Positions 17,909 to 27,334 of a stretch of DNA of 64,000 nucleotides are shown piece by piece. The notes beneath the pieces were generated by a model. The model had not been told where the DNA came from. It worked only from the letters and a program-made list of their open reading frames with translations, and did not search any database. Both the position numbers and the translations under genes were made by a program. The first letter of the stretch is position 1; each line of letters begins with the position of its first letter. Source of the DNA: Bdellovibrio sp. UBA4095 (GTDB lineage Bacteria; Bdellovibrionota; Bdellovibrionia; Bdellovibrionales; Bdellovibrionaceae); assembly GCA_002381805.1 (NCBI GenBank), contig DFXZ01000004.1, positions 930,001 to 994,000 on the forward strand. The letters are read 5' to 3'.

Positions 17909-18897
17909 TATTTCACCTCGTCACTGATGGGATGGAAGCAAGCTGCCTTATGAATACCGCGCATATTTTCCAAAGGTGGATAGGTTTGGCGACAATCGTT
18001 TTGAACAGCGGGGCAACGGTCTTGGAAACGGCAACCTACAGGTAGGTTGTAGAGGCTAGGTACCATTCCTGGAATGGTTTTTAACTGATCTAGTTTATGA
18101 CCAGTTTCAAAGTGAGGAATCGAATCTAAGAGTCCACGTGTGTAGTGGTGCTTAGGGCGATAGAAAATATCTTCTACCGTACCGTACTCAACGATTCGGC
18201 CTGCATACATGACAGCAACCTCTTGGCACATTTCTGCTACAACCCCAAGGTCATGGGTGATTAAAATCATCCCAGCGTTAAATTCTTTTTGCAGGTTGCG
18301 CATAAGATCTAAGATCTGGGCTTGAATCGTCACATCGAGTGCAGTAGTCGGCTCATCTGCGATCAAAAGTTCAGGATTGCAGCTGATTGCAAGAGCAATC
18401 ATCACACGTTGTCTCATCCCGCCAGATAATTGGTGCGGATATTCATGGAAGCGTTTCTCAGGAGCAGGGATGCCCACAATGCGAAGCATTTTAATGGCTC
18501 TTTCTCGAGCTTGGGCTTTGCTGAGCTCCTTTTGGTGCAAGAGGATAGCTTCTTCGATCTGATCGCCGATGGTATAAACGGGGTTTAAAGATGTCATCGG
18601 CTCTTGAAAGATCATGGCGATCTCATTGCCTCTGATTTGACGCATTTTTTCATCAGAGAGTTTTAGCAGGTCTTGCCCTTTGAAAAGAACCTGTCCACCT
18701 TCAATGGTGCCGGGCTTTTGAATCAAGCGCATAATTGAAAGGGATGTCACGGACTTGCCGCAGCCGGATTCGCCAACGATTCCAATAGTTTGGCCGCGCT
18801 TCACATTAAAGCTGACGTCGTCAACCGCACGAAATGTTCCGTCGTCGGTATTAAAACGAGTCTTCAGGTTCTTTACGTCTAAAAGAATTTCACTCAC
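17908..18897 (-). CDS. dppD: Oligopeptide/dipeptide ABC transporter ATP-binding protein
   Basis: 329-residue ATPase of the DppD/OppD type with Walker A GESGCGKSVTSLS, Q-loop IFQEPMTSLNPVYTIG, signature LSGGMRQRVMIALAI and Walker B LLIADEPTTALD. The C-terminus has the family's CRFQDRCP motif. It is first in the dppD-dppF unit, probably with the PilZ gene as third member. The E. coli Yej system has a fused double ATPase (YejF); here the two halves would be separate. Which permease they drive is inferred from the absence of any other in the window. Confidence 0.92.
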   Translation of the reverse strand: MSEILLDVKNLKTRFNTDDGTFRAVDDVSFNVKRGQTIGIVGESGCGKSVTSLSIMRLIQKPGTIEGGQVLFKGQDLLKLSDEKMRQIRGNEIAMIFQEPMTSLNPVYTIGDQIEEAILLHQKELSKAQARERAIKMLRIVGIPAPEKRFHEYPHQLSGGMRQRVMIALAISCNPELLIADEPTTALDVTIQAQILDLMRNLQKEFNAGMILITHDLGVVAEMCQEVAVMYAGRIVEYGTVEDIFYRPKHHYTRGLLDSIPHFETGHKLDQLKTIPGMVPSLYNLPVGCRFQDRCPAVQNDCRQTYPPLENMRGIHKAACFHPISDEVK

Positions 18898-19000
18898 CGG
18901 AGATGACCCCCCATTTTGAAAACCTTCATCTTATATAGGCCGCGCTGCCGTGAGGCAAGTCCGCATAGGGCGCCAGGTTTATTTTTCTGGCGAATATGCG

Positions 19001-19663
19001 TCATGAGCGTCGAGCACAGTTCGCCACTATATCATGAAGTTCGCTGTAGTCGTTAAGAACTGCCATCGGTGCGTAGGATTGCAGGACTTCTGTCTTTGTA
19101 TACCCGAACCCTATTCCAATTGCGGCGACGCCAGCACGCTGAGCTGACACCATGTCAGGTATTCCATCCCCAATCATAAAGGTGCTTTCTGGGCTGGCTC
19201 CGGCCAAACTCATCATCGTTTGCAAAGGAAGGGGGCTGGGCTTTTTTTCTGCCAAGGAATCTGCCCCGAAAACTTGGACCCATGGGAAGCGGTTCAGTCC
19301 AAGATGTTCTACGATCGCTTTTGCTGGCCCGACATTTTTGTTGGTTATTATTCCGATGGGCCCAGTGTATTCACTTAAAAATTTCTCCACACCTGGATAG
19401 ATGCGGGTTTTATCGAACATAACAGATTGATAAGTTTGCAAAAACTCGTTCTCGATGGCGCGAAGTTGCTCCGGAGGAAGTTGATCACCGACAAAGAGAT
19501 CATCGATCAACTTGCGCAGACCTTCGCCAATATGAGAGGTGATTTGCTCATCACTTTGAGCCGGCTTGCCATGCCTTTGAAGGGTCCGATTAGCTGCAGT
19601 GATGATGTCGGGGGCCGAATCGATTAGGGTGCCGTCGAGGTCAAAAACTAAGAGTGATTTCAT
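19001..19663 (-). CDS. gph: HAD-family hydrolase, phosphoglycolate phosphatase-like
   Basis: 220 residues, HAD superfamily. Motif I is VFDLDGTLIDSAPD (nucleophile and acid/base aspartates), motif II is GIITNK, and motifs III/IV are KPSPLPL and MIGDGIPDMVSAQRAG. The alpha-helical cap matches the Gph/PpaX group, which removes phosphate from 2-phosphoglycolate formed in DNA repair or metabolism. The open frame runs further upstream through the next gene, but ATG 19663 has GAGGGG directly before it and gives the standard N-terminus. The substrate is inferred by family. Confidence 0.85.
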   Translation of the reverse strand: MKSLLVFDLDGTLIDSAPDIITAANRTLQRHGKPAQSDEQITSHIGEGLRKLIDDLFVGDQLPPEQLRAIENEFLQTYQSVMFDKTRIYPGVEKFLSEYTGPIGIITNKNVGPAKAIVEHLGLNRFPWVQVFGADSLAEKKPSPLPLQTMMSLAGASPESTFMIGDGIPDMVSAQRAGVAAIGIGFGYTKTEVLQSYAPMAVLNDYSELHDIVANCARRS

Positions 19664-19688
19664 GCCCCTCACTGTGCCAAGAGTTTCG

Positions 19689-20186
19689 TCAGCGGACAAT
19701 CTTAAAATCGACTCCGCGATCTTCGGCCATTTCTGAAGCAGTTGGTCTGCTGTTGGTGTCTGCGACGCCGCCGCCGATCGCTTCAAGTTTGTGGGCGGGA
19801 ACACCCTTTTGAATAAGGTACTGACGCACATTTTCTGCACGCGTTCGAGCCAAGATTTTATTAGTGCGACTGTTCCCTTGAGAGTCCGAAAAGCCTGTGA
19901 TGCGCACTTTGCGATAACCATCAATTTCACTGACAAGCTCTTCAGCAATTTCATCGAGTGCATTTTGAGTTGTCGAGTTGATTTTTGCGCTGCCACCATC
20001 GAACTGGATTCTTTGAGCAAGTGATGTTAGGAGGGTAGCCTCGCCCAGTCGTTCAGCTGCATCTTCAAGGGGACGGCTTTTGAAGCTTTCCGAGTCGATC
20101 AGTCCGAGGTTTTCTCTTCTCTCTTTGTTGGCACAACCCACGATAAGGATCAGGCTCGAGATAATCAATATGGCTTTTCCTGGCAT
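19689..20186 (-). CDS. OmpA-like peptidoglycan-binding lipoprotein
   Basis: 165 residues. A lipoprotein signal ends in LIVGC (Cys18), followed by a linker and an OmpA/Pal-type C-terminal domain (about 58-163) with IQFDGGSAKIN, ITGFSDSQGNSRTNKILARTRAENVRQYL and the closing VDFKIVR. The family's conserved D and R, which bind diaminopimelate in peptidoglycan, match the FSDSQG and ARTRAE segments. Two ATGs are adjacent; the second (20186) is better spaced from AGGAG. The phosphatase gene follows after 25 bases. It probably links the outer membrane to the cell wall. Confidence 0.85.
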   Translation of the reverse strand: MPGKAILIISSLILIVGCANKERRENLGLIDSESFKSRPLEDAAERLGEATLLTSLAQRIQFDGGSAKINSTTQNALDEIAEELVSEIDGYRKVRITGFSDSQGNSRTNKILARTRAENVRQYLIQKGVPAHKLEAIGGGVADTNSRPTASEMAEDRGVDFKIVR

Positions 20187-20198
20187 CATAAACTCCTG

Positions 20199-20211
20199 GT
20201 TAAGACTTAAC
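20199..20211. promoter_or_regulatory. Short palindrome before the OmpA-like gene
   Basis: GTTAAG-A-CTTAAC is a perfect 13-base palindrome just upstream of the Shine-Dalgarno of the OmpA-like lipoprotein, in the divergent gap with the O-methyltransferase. It could be an operator or a small RNA hairpin. No regulator is assignable. Confidence 0.25.
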
Positions 20212-20288
20212 TAGAGCTTTACGCTAATTGGCGAGTCACCGGAGTTCAAATTACTTGATGTTAACTTCAGATATGCCAGTATTTACGA

Positions 20289-20948
20289 ATGCGTGAAACC
20301 GTGCTGACCAACAGAGAAGAATATGTGAACTCTCTTCTTGCTGAAGAGAACTCTTTAAAAAAACTCTCCCGAGAGTTTGCCGAAAACCTAGGGCTGGCGC
20401 GAATCAGTGTGGCCGCTAGTGAAGCCCAGTTAATCAAAACCCTGGTGCAAATGAGCAGATGTAAGAAATTTGTTGAGATCGGTACTCTGACCGGCCTATC
20501 AGCGCAGTACATCTTTGAAGGTCTTGATGTTGGCGGCGAGCTGTGGACGTTGGAAAAAGATTTTAGACATGGAGAAAAGGCCCAAGCTGTTTTTGACCAA
20601 TTGGATCAGTCGCTTAAAAAAATCCACTTGATCATGGGCGACGCGAGAGAAGAGCTTGAAAAGCTAAATTCCCACGGGCCATTCGATGGCGTTTTTATCG
20701 ATGGCAATAAAGCGGCATATGGCGACTACTTAACCTGGGCAGAAGATAATGTGCGCTCCGGCGGAATGATCTTAGCTGACAATATTTTTCTTTCAGGCAG
20801 CGTGTGGGGAGAGAGCACTCAGCAGAAGTTCTCTGACAAACAAATTCGCGTCATGCAAGAATTCAACAAGAGGATGGCAGATCCTAGCAAGTTTAAAAGC
20901 GCAGTCATCCCGACTTTTGAAGGTCTTTTCGTGGCGATTAAGTTGTAG
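20289..20948 (+). CDS. O-methyltransferase, caffeoyl-CoA OMT-like family
   Basis: 219 residues, class I SAM-dependent O-methyltransferase (Methyltransf_3 type). The SAM motif is KFVEIGTLTGLSAQYI. The acidic ribose contact is LWTLEKD. The metal- and substrate-site motifs are FDGVFIDGNKAAYGDYL and GGMILADNIF. In bacteria this family methylates catechol-like or other small hydroxyl substrates; the substrate here is unknown. No clear ribosome binding site precedes the ATG. The 3' end overlaps the convergent gene by 11 bases. Confidence 0.87.
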   Translation: MRETVLTNREEYVNSLLAEENSLKKLSREFAENLGLARISVAASEAQLIKTLVQMSRCKKFVEIGTLTGLSAQYIFEGLDVGGELWTLEKDFRHGEKAQAVFDQLDQSLKKIHLIMGDAREELEKLNSHGPFDGVFIDGNKAAYGDYLTWAEDNVRSGGMILADNIFLSGSVWGESTQQKFSDKQIRVMQEFNKRMADPSKFKSAVIPTFEGLFVAIKL

Positions 20949-21735
20949 AGTACGCTTCGATTTTCATTTGGATAGAATAGTCTTTGGAAGCTTCTTTTAG
21001 AGGAGCGAGAAGCCAATCCCATTCTTTTAGCTTTTTATATTCCGAAAAATCCACTTCATACTTGCCAGTAAAGATAAGCTCGCCTTGAGGATCGTGATAG
21101 CGAACCTCGCGGTCGGCATAGAGCAACTTGGTTCCCTTACATGACTTAAGACTTTTCAGGTGAGCTTCGGCAAAGGCTTTGCAGATATAATCTTTTTGCT
21201 CCACGTCCAATGTTCTTTTGAGCTTACGTTCAATTGAGCCCATGGGCAATAAGCCCAGCTGAGAAAGAATATTCGCTGAAATGATGAGGTCGGCATCAAA
21301 GTGGAAAAGAGTTTTCGTCGCGAGGTCTTCTGTGTGCTTGACCAAGTCCTGCCAAGTTTCCAGTTTATCGAGCTCAGCTAAGGTTAAAGAAAGATCTTGG
21401 GTTACCAGCTTCAGCCGAGGGTTTCTTTTTGCGATTCGGTGATGATTCAAGGGATGGAAAATATCTACCAGAGTGATTTCTTGAAAATGCTCTGTTAGCA
21501 AATGAAGTGGTATTTCGTGAAGATGAGAGCTGCCTAAAACGGCAACGGATTTTTTTTGAGGAAGATTGCGGACCGTTTCGTTAAATAAATCCTGACAGTT
21601 TTTCAGATGAGGTAACCAGTCGATTTTACAGCGATTGAAACGATGTTTTAAAGCAATCGACTGGTAAAAAAAGCCGTATTTACGAGCCAGAGGGTTGCTT
21701 GGAGTCAAAAGATATTCCAGGGATTCTCGAATCAT
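20938..21735 (-). CDS. Protein with a Rossmann-like methyltransferase fold, family not recognised
   Basis: 265 residues, no family recognised. A central VAVLGSSHLHEIPLHLL segment (about 64-80) is followed by ITLVDIFHP (about 87-95), the spacing of SAM motif I and the post-I acidic residue, and then by LIISANILSQLG. I infer a class I methyltransferase-like fold, although motif I lacks the usual GxGxG. Its ATG overlaps the stop of the YihY gene (ATGA), so the two are translationally coupled. It overlaps the O-methyltransferase tail-to-tail. Confidence 0.6.
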   Translation of the reverse strand: MIRESLEYLLTPSNPLARKYGFFYQSIALKHRFNRCKIDWLPHLKNCQDLFNETVRNLPQKKSVAVLGSSHLHEIPLHLLTEHFQEITLVDIFHPLNHHRIAKRNPRLKLVTQDLSLTLAELDKLETWQDLVKHTEDLATKTLFHFDADLIISANILSQLGLLPMGSIERKLKRTLDVEQKDYICKAFAEAHLKSLKSCKGTKLLYADREVRYHDPQGELIFTGKYEVDFSEYKKLKEWDWLLAPLKEASKDYSIQMKIEAYSTT

Positions 21736-22676
21736 AACGAGAGGCTATCATTATCCCTTGCTTTTGAAAAGTTAAACGAGGACTCGACCTTTTTTATATC
21801 CTTTTTGGGAGGTCCGATCATAAGTTCGCACATAATCTCGGCGCATGCAAAAATGATCAAGGAAGAGAAGAATACCCACATAAGTAAAACAATTAATGAC
21901 CCCGCGGCTCCATAAGCCGAAGATACGGCGCTGTTCCCAAGATACAGACCGATGTAGTTTTTTCCGACGGAAAATAGGAAGGCCGTAAGAAGCCCTGTAG
22001 CGAATGCGACTTTAAGAGGAATTTTTTTATGTGGAAGAAAATAGTAGATGCACGCGAAGAGTCCGCCAAAGACCACAATTGAAAGCGCGAAATTTAGGAC
22101 CTGACTGAGTATTGCTGCAGTCCCACTTAAGGCGACGTTCAGAACTGATGAAACCACTAATGAAACTATCGAGATAAAGACAAAGGTCAGCACCATTCCC
22201 ATATTGAAGACTTTTTCTTTAACAAGGGCGAAGGCACTCCCAATCATTGAGGAGGATTTCTTGTTTTTCTCCTTGTCGGGATTATAGCTATAAATTGTAT
22301 CTAGAGACGCTCTTAGTTGGCCGAATATTGCTCCGGCAGAAAAAAGTAGTGTCAGAAAACCTAAGAGGCCGGCGGTGTTGCGCACGTCGATGTTTTCATC
22401 GGCATTTTCAATGATGCTGTTGATGGCTTGGCTAGCTTGTGCGCCCACAAGATTTTTAACTTGGCTGATGAGTTCTATTCGGAAGTCTTCCCCCAGAAAA
22501 GTGGCAAAGGTAATCAAAAGTACAATTAGGGGAGCTAAAGATAAAGCCGTATAGAAGGCTAAAGCTGCCGCCATATCTAAAAGTTTGTCTTCGCCGATCT
22601 TGTCGGTGAAGTTCTTATGGGTCAGTTTCTTATAGGCCTTCTTTGCTGACTTTATTGGATGGAATTTCATGTCCAT
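21732..22676 (-). CDS. YihY/BrkB family inner-membrane protein
   Basis: About 314 residues with six membrane segments. The family hallmark AALAFYTALSLAPL opens the first segment, and SAYGAAGSLIVLLMWVFFSSLI forms the last conserved block. A charged C-terminal tail follows. The family was once called ribonuclease BN, but that activity belongs to another protein; its true function is unknown. The start is uncertain: the frame is open to 22829, overlapping dnaE2, but ATG 22676 or 22670 gives a normal family N-terminus. Neither has a good ribosome binding site. Confidence 0.82.
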   Translation of the reverse strand: MDMKFHPIKSAKKAYKKLTHKNFTDKIGEDKLLDMAAALAFYTALSLAPLIVLLITFATFLGEDFRIELISQVKNLVGAQASQAINSIIENADENIDVRNTAGLLGFLTLLFSAGAIFGQLRASLDTIYSYNPDKEKNKKSSSMIGSAFALVKEKVFNMGMVLTFVFISIVSLVVSSVLNVALSGTAAILSQVLNFALSIVVFGGLFACIYYFLPHKKIPLKVAFATGLLTAFLFSVGKNYIGLYLGNSAVSSAYGAAGSLIVLLMWVFFSSLIIFACAEIMCELMIGPPKKDIKKVESSFNFSKARDNDSLSL

Positions 22677-22779
22677 AAGAATACCACGACGGATCACTTT
22701 TAATATCTTCAGAGAGTAGGGATTGTTCAAAATCACTTTTATGTGTTTGGCCAAAAATAGAGTTGTGATGGGACGCTCG

Positions 22780-25700
22780 TTAAGCCAAGGGAAGAACGCG
22801 TTGGGCTTTGATATTAATGACAGCCCCAACTTTTTCTACCTGCCCATGAATTTCTAACAAAGAACGTTCATAAATAGTGGTTCGATCCTTCTGGTAAATA
22901 TCCGGTGGAATAACAATATTCATAAAGCCGAACTCATCTTCAAGAGTGATAAAGCACATACCTTTTGCTGTTGGCGGTCGCTGCGTGATAGAGACCAAGC
23001 CCGCAACGCGGATCTTCGCGCGATTTTTGATGGTCTTCAAATCTCGAGCACAATAATAAGGAATAAAGCGTTTGCTGATCAGGGCCTCACTTTTTGTTTT
23101 CAAATAGGAACGTATAACCGACATGGGATGGTGATCAACAGAAAAGCCCTTTGTGTCGTACTCTCTGCGCAGTTGATCCCAATTGGATTCAAAAGGAATA
23201 TTTTCCGCAGGGTCATCCTCATTATCAGATTCTTGGCTGGTTGAATCCATCATGTCTAATTGGAACTGTTCCTTGGGAAGGCCCCATAAGAAGCTAGCCT
23301 GATCCAGGCTGATGCTTTCTAGGCGCCATATCAATTCCCGAGTATTTTCTTCGAAGCAACTTAATGCACCTGCCGAGGCCAATTTCACTAAGGCTGCGCG
23401 AGGCAAGTTGGTTCGACGAATAAAATCTTTCAAGTCTTCAAAGCACCCATCCTGCCGAGCCTTTTCAATGTCTTTTAAAAACTTATCGGGAATTCCATAA
23501 ATAGAACGAAGACCCACGCGAACAGCGCGCAGGCGATTATCTGTGAATTCTTCTAGGGTGTAATCATAAGAGGACGTCTGAACAGACAAAGGTTTAATAA
23601 TGACTCCATGTCGCTGGGCTTCGGAAATAAGAGTGCGAGGCGCATAAAACCCCATGGGCTGACTGTTTAAAAGTGCGCAAAGAAAAACGTCGGGATGGTG
23701 GCATTTAATAAAGCAACTAGCATAGGTCAGAATAGCAAAACTGGCGGCATGACTTTCGGGAAAACCATAGTTTGCAAACCCTTCGATAGTTTTATAGATC
23801 TGGTCGGCATACTGTTCGGAAAGCCCTTCTTTCAAGAATCCCTGCAGGATGCGTTCTTTAATACCATTCATAGTCGCAGTTTTCCTCCAGGCAGAAGACA
23901 TGATTCGGCGAAGCTCATCGGATTCTCCTGGAGTAAAGCCTGCAGCTGCAATCACGATGCTCATGACTTGTTCTTGAAAGATCGGTACGCCATAGGTTTT
24001 ATCCAGAATGTTTGCTAACTTTGGATGCTCTGGCTTATATTTCTCTAATCCCTGCCGACGCCGCAAATAGGGATGAACCATTCCGCCTTGCAGAGGGCCT
24101 GGGCGGACCAAGGCCACCTCAATAACTAAATCATAAAAATTACGAGGCTTCATACGAGGCAAATTGATCATCTGCGCTCTAGATTCAATTTGGAAAACAC
24201 CGACAGTGTCTGCGGCAGAGATCATGTCATAAGTAGGCTTATCATCTGCAGGAACAGTAGCGAGGGTGTATTCGCAATTTTTAAAGTGTTTCAAAAGTTC
24301 GAAACACTTTTTAAGGCATGTCAGCATTCCCAGACTTAGAACATCGATCTTCATTAGCTTTAAGGTGGCGACATCGTCTTTATTCCACTGAATGACGTAT
24401 CGCCCATTCATGGTGGCTTTTTCGACGGGGACCATCTCGGTGATCGGATCTTGAGTTATTAAAAAGCCGCCCGTATGGATGCCAAGGTGACGGGGAAAGC
24501 CATGCAATTGATGAGCAAGGTTCAGCATCAGCTGCCATTTTTCTACAGGGATTTCGAATTTTTCGTGCGCTTGAGGTTCTAGTAGCCTGCGCATTCCATC
24601 ACGGCCCATGAATTTTACGATGGTGTTGATTTTATCCAGAGGAATCCCAAAAACTTTTGCGGATTCCCTTAATGCCATTCTGGAGCGGTAGCGAATCACC
24701 GTGCAAATCATGGCGGCATGGCGTTCGTTGTATTTTTCATAGATGTGCTGAATGACTTCTTCGCGACGATTGTGTTCAAAATCTATATCTATATCCGGAG
24801 GTTCTTTACGTTCTCGTGAAATAAATCTTTCAAAAAGGAGATCTACCTTGGTCGGATCCACTGAAGTCAGGCCGATGCAAAAGCAAACCACGGAGTTAGC
24901 AGCGGAGCCCCTTCCTTGATGAAGAATGTCGCGTTGGTCGGCGAAATCGCAGATTTCTTTTAGAGTCAAAAAATAGTCCTCGTAGCCTAGTTCTTGAATC
25001 AGAGCCAGTTCTTTTTCCATGGTGGCTTGAACTTTAGGATCAAGACCATGGGGGAATCTTCTGGTGGCTCCATCATAAGCCAGAGCCCTTAAGTGCTCTG
25101 AAGAGGTCATACCTGAAGGAAGTTGAGAGCGCGGATAGCGATAACGGATTTCTTCCAAAGAAAAAGTGACTCTCGAGGCGATCTCCACAGTGTTTTCCAC
25201 AAGGTCCATTCGATCGCTCCATAAAGATCCGATCTCTTCCAAACTCTTAAGGCAGCGCTCGCCATTCTGAATCAGCTTGTCTTTCGCGTTCTCCAGAGTG
25301 GTATGATGTAAAATACAAGTCAGAACATCAAACAACGGCTTTCTGTCGTAGTGATGCATGAAGGCTCTTTGGGTGACGAAGAGTTGGGCTTGATATTTTT
25401 CTTCAAGGTGAAAAGCTTGGCGGCAGAAATCCCGAGATTCCCAGGTTAAGTCTTTCCAAACGGGAAGGTACAGTCTGTCACCAAAAATATTTTCAAGTTT
25501 TTCAAAGCGTTCGTCAGAGACCGGCGGAATCGCAAAGCACAAAAGATTTTCGTTATACTTTTCTATTTGCTCTAGACTAAGCTCGGAGAATCCTTTTGCA
25601 GCTTGGCGTTTTCCCAGAGTGAGAAGTTCACAAAGATGGGAGTAACCCTGTTTGTTCATTGGAACCAAGGTCAGAAAGGTTTTATCCACCAGGGTCAGCT

Positions 25701-26028
25701 CAGAACCGATGATATAGTGAAAACCTTCCTTGGCTTTCAAAGATGCAGTGAAAACAGATGGTGATTGGGCAGCTCGTAAGCCACGAGCCACGCCATAGAG
25801 ACCATTGAGATCACAAAGGCCCAAGCCGTCGTAATTGTATTTAACGGCCTGCTCGACCATTTCTTCGGGATGAGAGGCTCCCTGCAGAAAAGAAAAATTG
25901 CTTCTCGCTAATAACTCGACAAAGCCTTTGGGCAATCGGGGAATTTGAGTAGGCAGGCTGTTTCTTTGCCCTAGGGGGCCTAAATGTCGTGTCAGTTGGC
26001 GAGAAGGTTTTTTAGTCGAAGTAGCCAT
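22780..26028 (-). CDS. dnaE2: Error-prone DNA polymerase III alpha subunit
   Basis: 1082-residue DnaE2 (ImuC), the catalytic translesion polymerase of the ImuA-ImuB-DnaE2 mutasome. The N-terminus carries a PHP domain (FVELLARSNFSFLQGASHPEEMV). The palm motif PPDIDIDFEHNRR supplies two catalytic aspartates. The helix-hairpin-helix region and a C-terminal OB domain (IRVAGLVSITQRPPTAKGM) follow. DnaE2 is distinguished from DnaE1 by the shorter length and the partners. The start overlaps the imuB stop by 17 bases, so translation is coupled. Expression should follow the LexA operator upstream of imuA. Confidence 0.95.
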   Translation of the reverse strand: MATSTKKPSRQLTRHLGPLGQRNSLPTQIPRLPKGFVELLARSNFSFLQGASHPEEMVEQAVKYNYDGLGLCDLNGLYGVARGLRAAQSPSVFTASLKAKEGFHYIIGSELTLVDKTFLTLVPMNKQGYSHLCELLTLGKRQAAKGFSELSLEQIEKYNENLLCFAIPPVSDERFEKLENIFGDRLYLPVWKDLTWESRDFCRQAFHLEEKYQAQLFVTQRAFMHHYDRKPLFDVLTCILHHTTLENAKDKLIQNGERCLKSLEEIGSLWSDRMDLVENTVEIASRVTFSLEEIRYRYPRSQLPSGMTSSEHLRALAYDGATRRFPHGLDPKVQATMEKELALIQELGYEDYFLTLKEICDFADQRDILHQGRGSAANSVVCFCIGLTSVDPTKVDLLFERFISRERKEPPDIDIDFEHNRREEVIQHIYEKYNERHAAMICTVIRYRSRMALRESAKVFGIPLDKINTIVKFMGRDGMRRLLEPQAHEKFEIPVEKWQLMLNLAHQLHGFPRHLGIHTGGFLITQDPITEMVPVEKATMNGRYVIQWNKDDVATLKLMKIDVLSLGMLTCLKKCFELLKHFKNCEYTLATVPADDKPTYDMISAADTVGVFQIESRAQMINLPRMKPRNFYDLVIEVALVRPGPLQGGMVHPYLRRRQGLEKYKPEHPKLANILDKTYGVPIFQEQVMSIVIAAAGFTPGESDELRRIMSSAWRKTATMNGIKERILQGFLKEGLSEQYADQIYKTIEGFANYGFPESHAASFAILTYASCFIKCHHPDVFLCALLNSQPMGFYAPRTLISEAQRHGVIIKPLSVQTSSYDYTLEEFTDNRLRAVRVGLRSIYGIPDKFLKDIEKARQDGCFEDLKDFIRRTNLPRAALVKLASAGALSCFEENTRELIWRLESISLDQASFLWGLPKEQFQLDMMDSTSQESDNEDDPAENIPFESNWDQLRREYDTKGFSVDHHPMSVIRSYLKTKSEALISKRFIPYYCARDLKTIKNRAKIRVAGLVSITQRPPTAKGMCFITLEDEFGFMNIVIPPDIYQKDRTTIYERSLLEIHGQVEKVGAVINIKAQRVLPLA

Positions 26029-27334
26029 GCAAATAATATTTCGAAGTCATGCGATCTTGAAAGACCCATAAAAGTTGACCTTGCGAAGAAAGCGCAAAGT
26101 AGTAATCACGATGTTTCAATTCTTTCTCTGAAACTTGCCACCATGAGGATTCAATTCTTTCGCTGGGCAGTCGAGAGACGAAGCGGATTTGCGAAAACTC
26201 ATACTCGTTCATTGCCAAGGGTTGAGGTAAAAGCAGGGAGGGGCGAGGGCTTTCGGCTAAACTTTTGGCATAAACACTTTTGACCTGGACAGCTTCCTCG
26301 GCATGCTCGACGAGATCTTCAGCTTTAAAATCTTCTGGCCACTCAGTCACCAGTCTAAAGCTTTTTTCCGGAAAATGGCTGGCTTCAAGCTGCAGAAAGC
26401 CCATTTCGCAATCGGCCTGACGTGCAAAGCTAATCAAACGTCGCCAGCGATCATCAGAATTATCGCGAGGTTCAAAGAAATCTAACTGTTGAACTTTTTC
26501 GGGGGCATCGACCAAAGAAATTTCAAACTCTCGGATAGGATTTTCCAACTCGGTGCGCTCCATTTTTTTATAAAGCAGATCTTCAAAAAGATTTTGGTCG
26601 CGAGTTGGGGAGACCGGTTCGATTTTTAGGTAATGTTTTTTGTCTGAATATTCACAGTGCAGGACAAGGTCCAGGCTTTGCGCATATCGAGACAGCCCTT
26701 CTAGACGTGCGAAAAGCATATCTAAGTGAGGTTTTAGTTTTTGAAAAATCAAATCCACATTTCCTAAGGGATCATCCATATATCCATAGCCCACAAGAGG
26801 ATCGCGAGGCACAAGAGGTGATATGACTTGAAGGTCTTTACCGTGCAGACGATTCCAAAGTAAAACACCGAATTCTCCCCATCTTTCTCGCAGCGAAGCG
26901 AGTCTAAAGTTATGGATTTCTTCCAGACTGTGAATACCTAATGAATGAGCAAAAGAAATGATGTGTTCGATATTTCTTTTTTGCGGCCAGGGGTGAAGAC
27001 CCTCGAGTTCTTTTAGCGAGTCTAAGCCCAGGCCGGCAAAAGCTTTGCTTTCTTGTTTTTCCGGTGCAATGGCTGAAGGTCTCCACTGCGCTAAAAGCTG
27101 CGCCACAGGTGGAGTGTCAGCAATAGCTGCGGTCGCCAGTGGTGAAAACTTTCGAGCGATACTGAGGGCCTTTTCTAAACAAAGCAGTTCTCCACCAAAC
27201 AGATGTGACGTTGACTCTATGTCGATAAAGACAAAGTTAGGAAAGCGAAATTGGACCCGAGGACTAAAGATTAAAAAAGCTTCAGCCGAGCAATTTTCTT
27301 GAGGCGTTTTTAAATTGAGGCACAAGGTTCTCAT
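26012..27334 (-). CDS. imuB: ImuB, non-catalytic Y-family polymerase-like protein, short N-terminus
   Basis: 440 residues. ImuB has a Y-family fold without catalytic residues and bridges the beta clamp and DnaE2. FVFIDIESTSHLFGGELL matches the family's D-I-x-G-x-x-H-L-F-G-G-E motif; here it sits at residues 35-51, whereas in typical ImuB about 100 residues precede it. The first part of the palm and finger region is therefore missing. A clamp-binding motif QLDFF is at 283-287. The start is supported by GGGAG 8 bases upstream, and the missing part is not present in another frame because imuA occupies that DNA. It overlaps imuA by 53 bases. Confidence 0.85.
   Translation of the reverse strand: MRTLCLNLKTPQENCSAEAFLIFSPRVQFRFPNFVFIDIESTSHLFGGELLCLEKALSIARKFSPLATAAIADTPPVAQLLAQWRPSAIAPEKQESKAFAGLGLDSLKELEGLHPWPQKRNIEHIISFAHSLGIHSLEEIHNFRLASLRERWGEFGVLLWNRLHGKDLQVISPLVPRDPLVGYGYMDDPLGNVDLIFQKLKPHLDMLFARLEGLSRYAQSLDLVLHCEYSDKKHYLKIEPVSPTRDQNLFEDLLYKKMERTELENPIREFEISLVDAPEKVQQLDFFEPRDNSDDRWRRLISFARQADCEMGFLQLEASHFPEKSFRLVTEWPEDFKAEDLVEHAEEAVQVKSVYAKSLAESPRPSLLLPQPLAMNEYEFSQIRFVSRLPSERIESSWWQVSEKELKHRDYYFALSSQGQLLWVFQDRMTSKYYLHGYFD

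Noticed and set aside
21732..22829. Longest open frame of the YihY gene reaching into dnaE2
   Set aside because: The first 51 residues do not resemble the family and overlap the end of dnaE2; an internal ATG is preferred.
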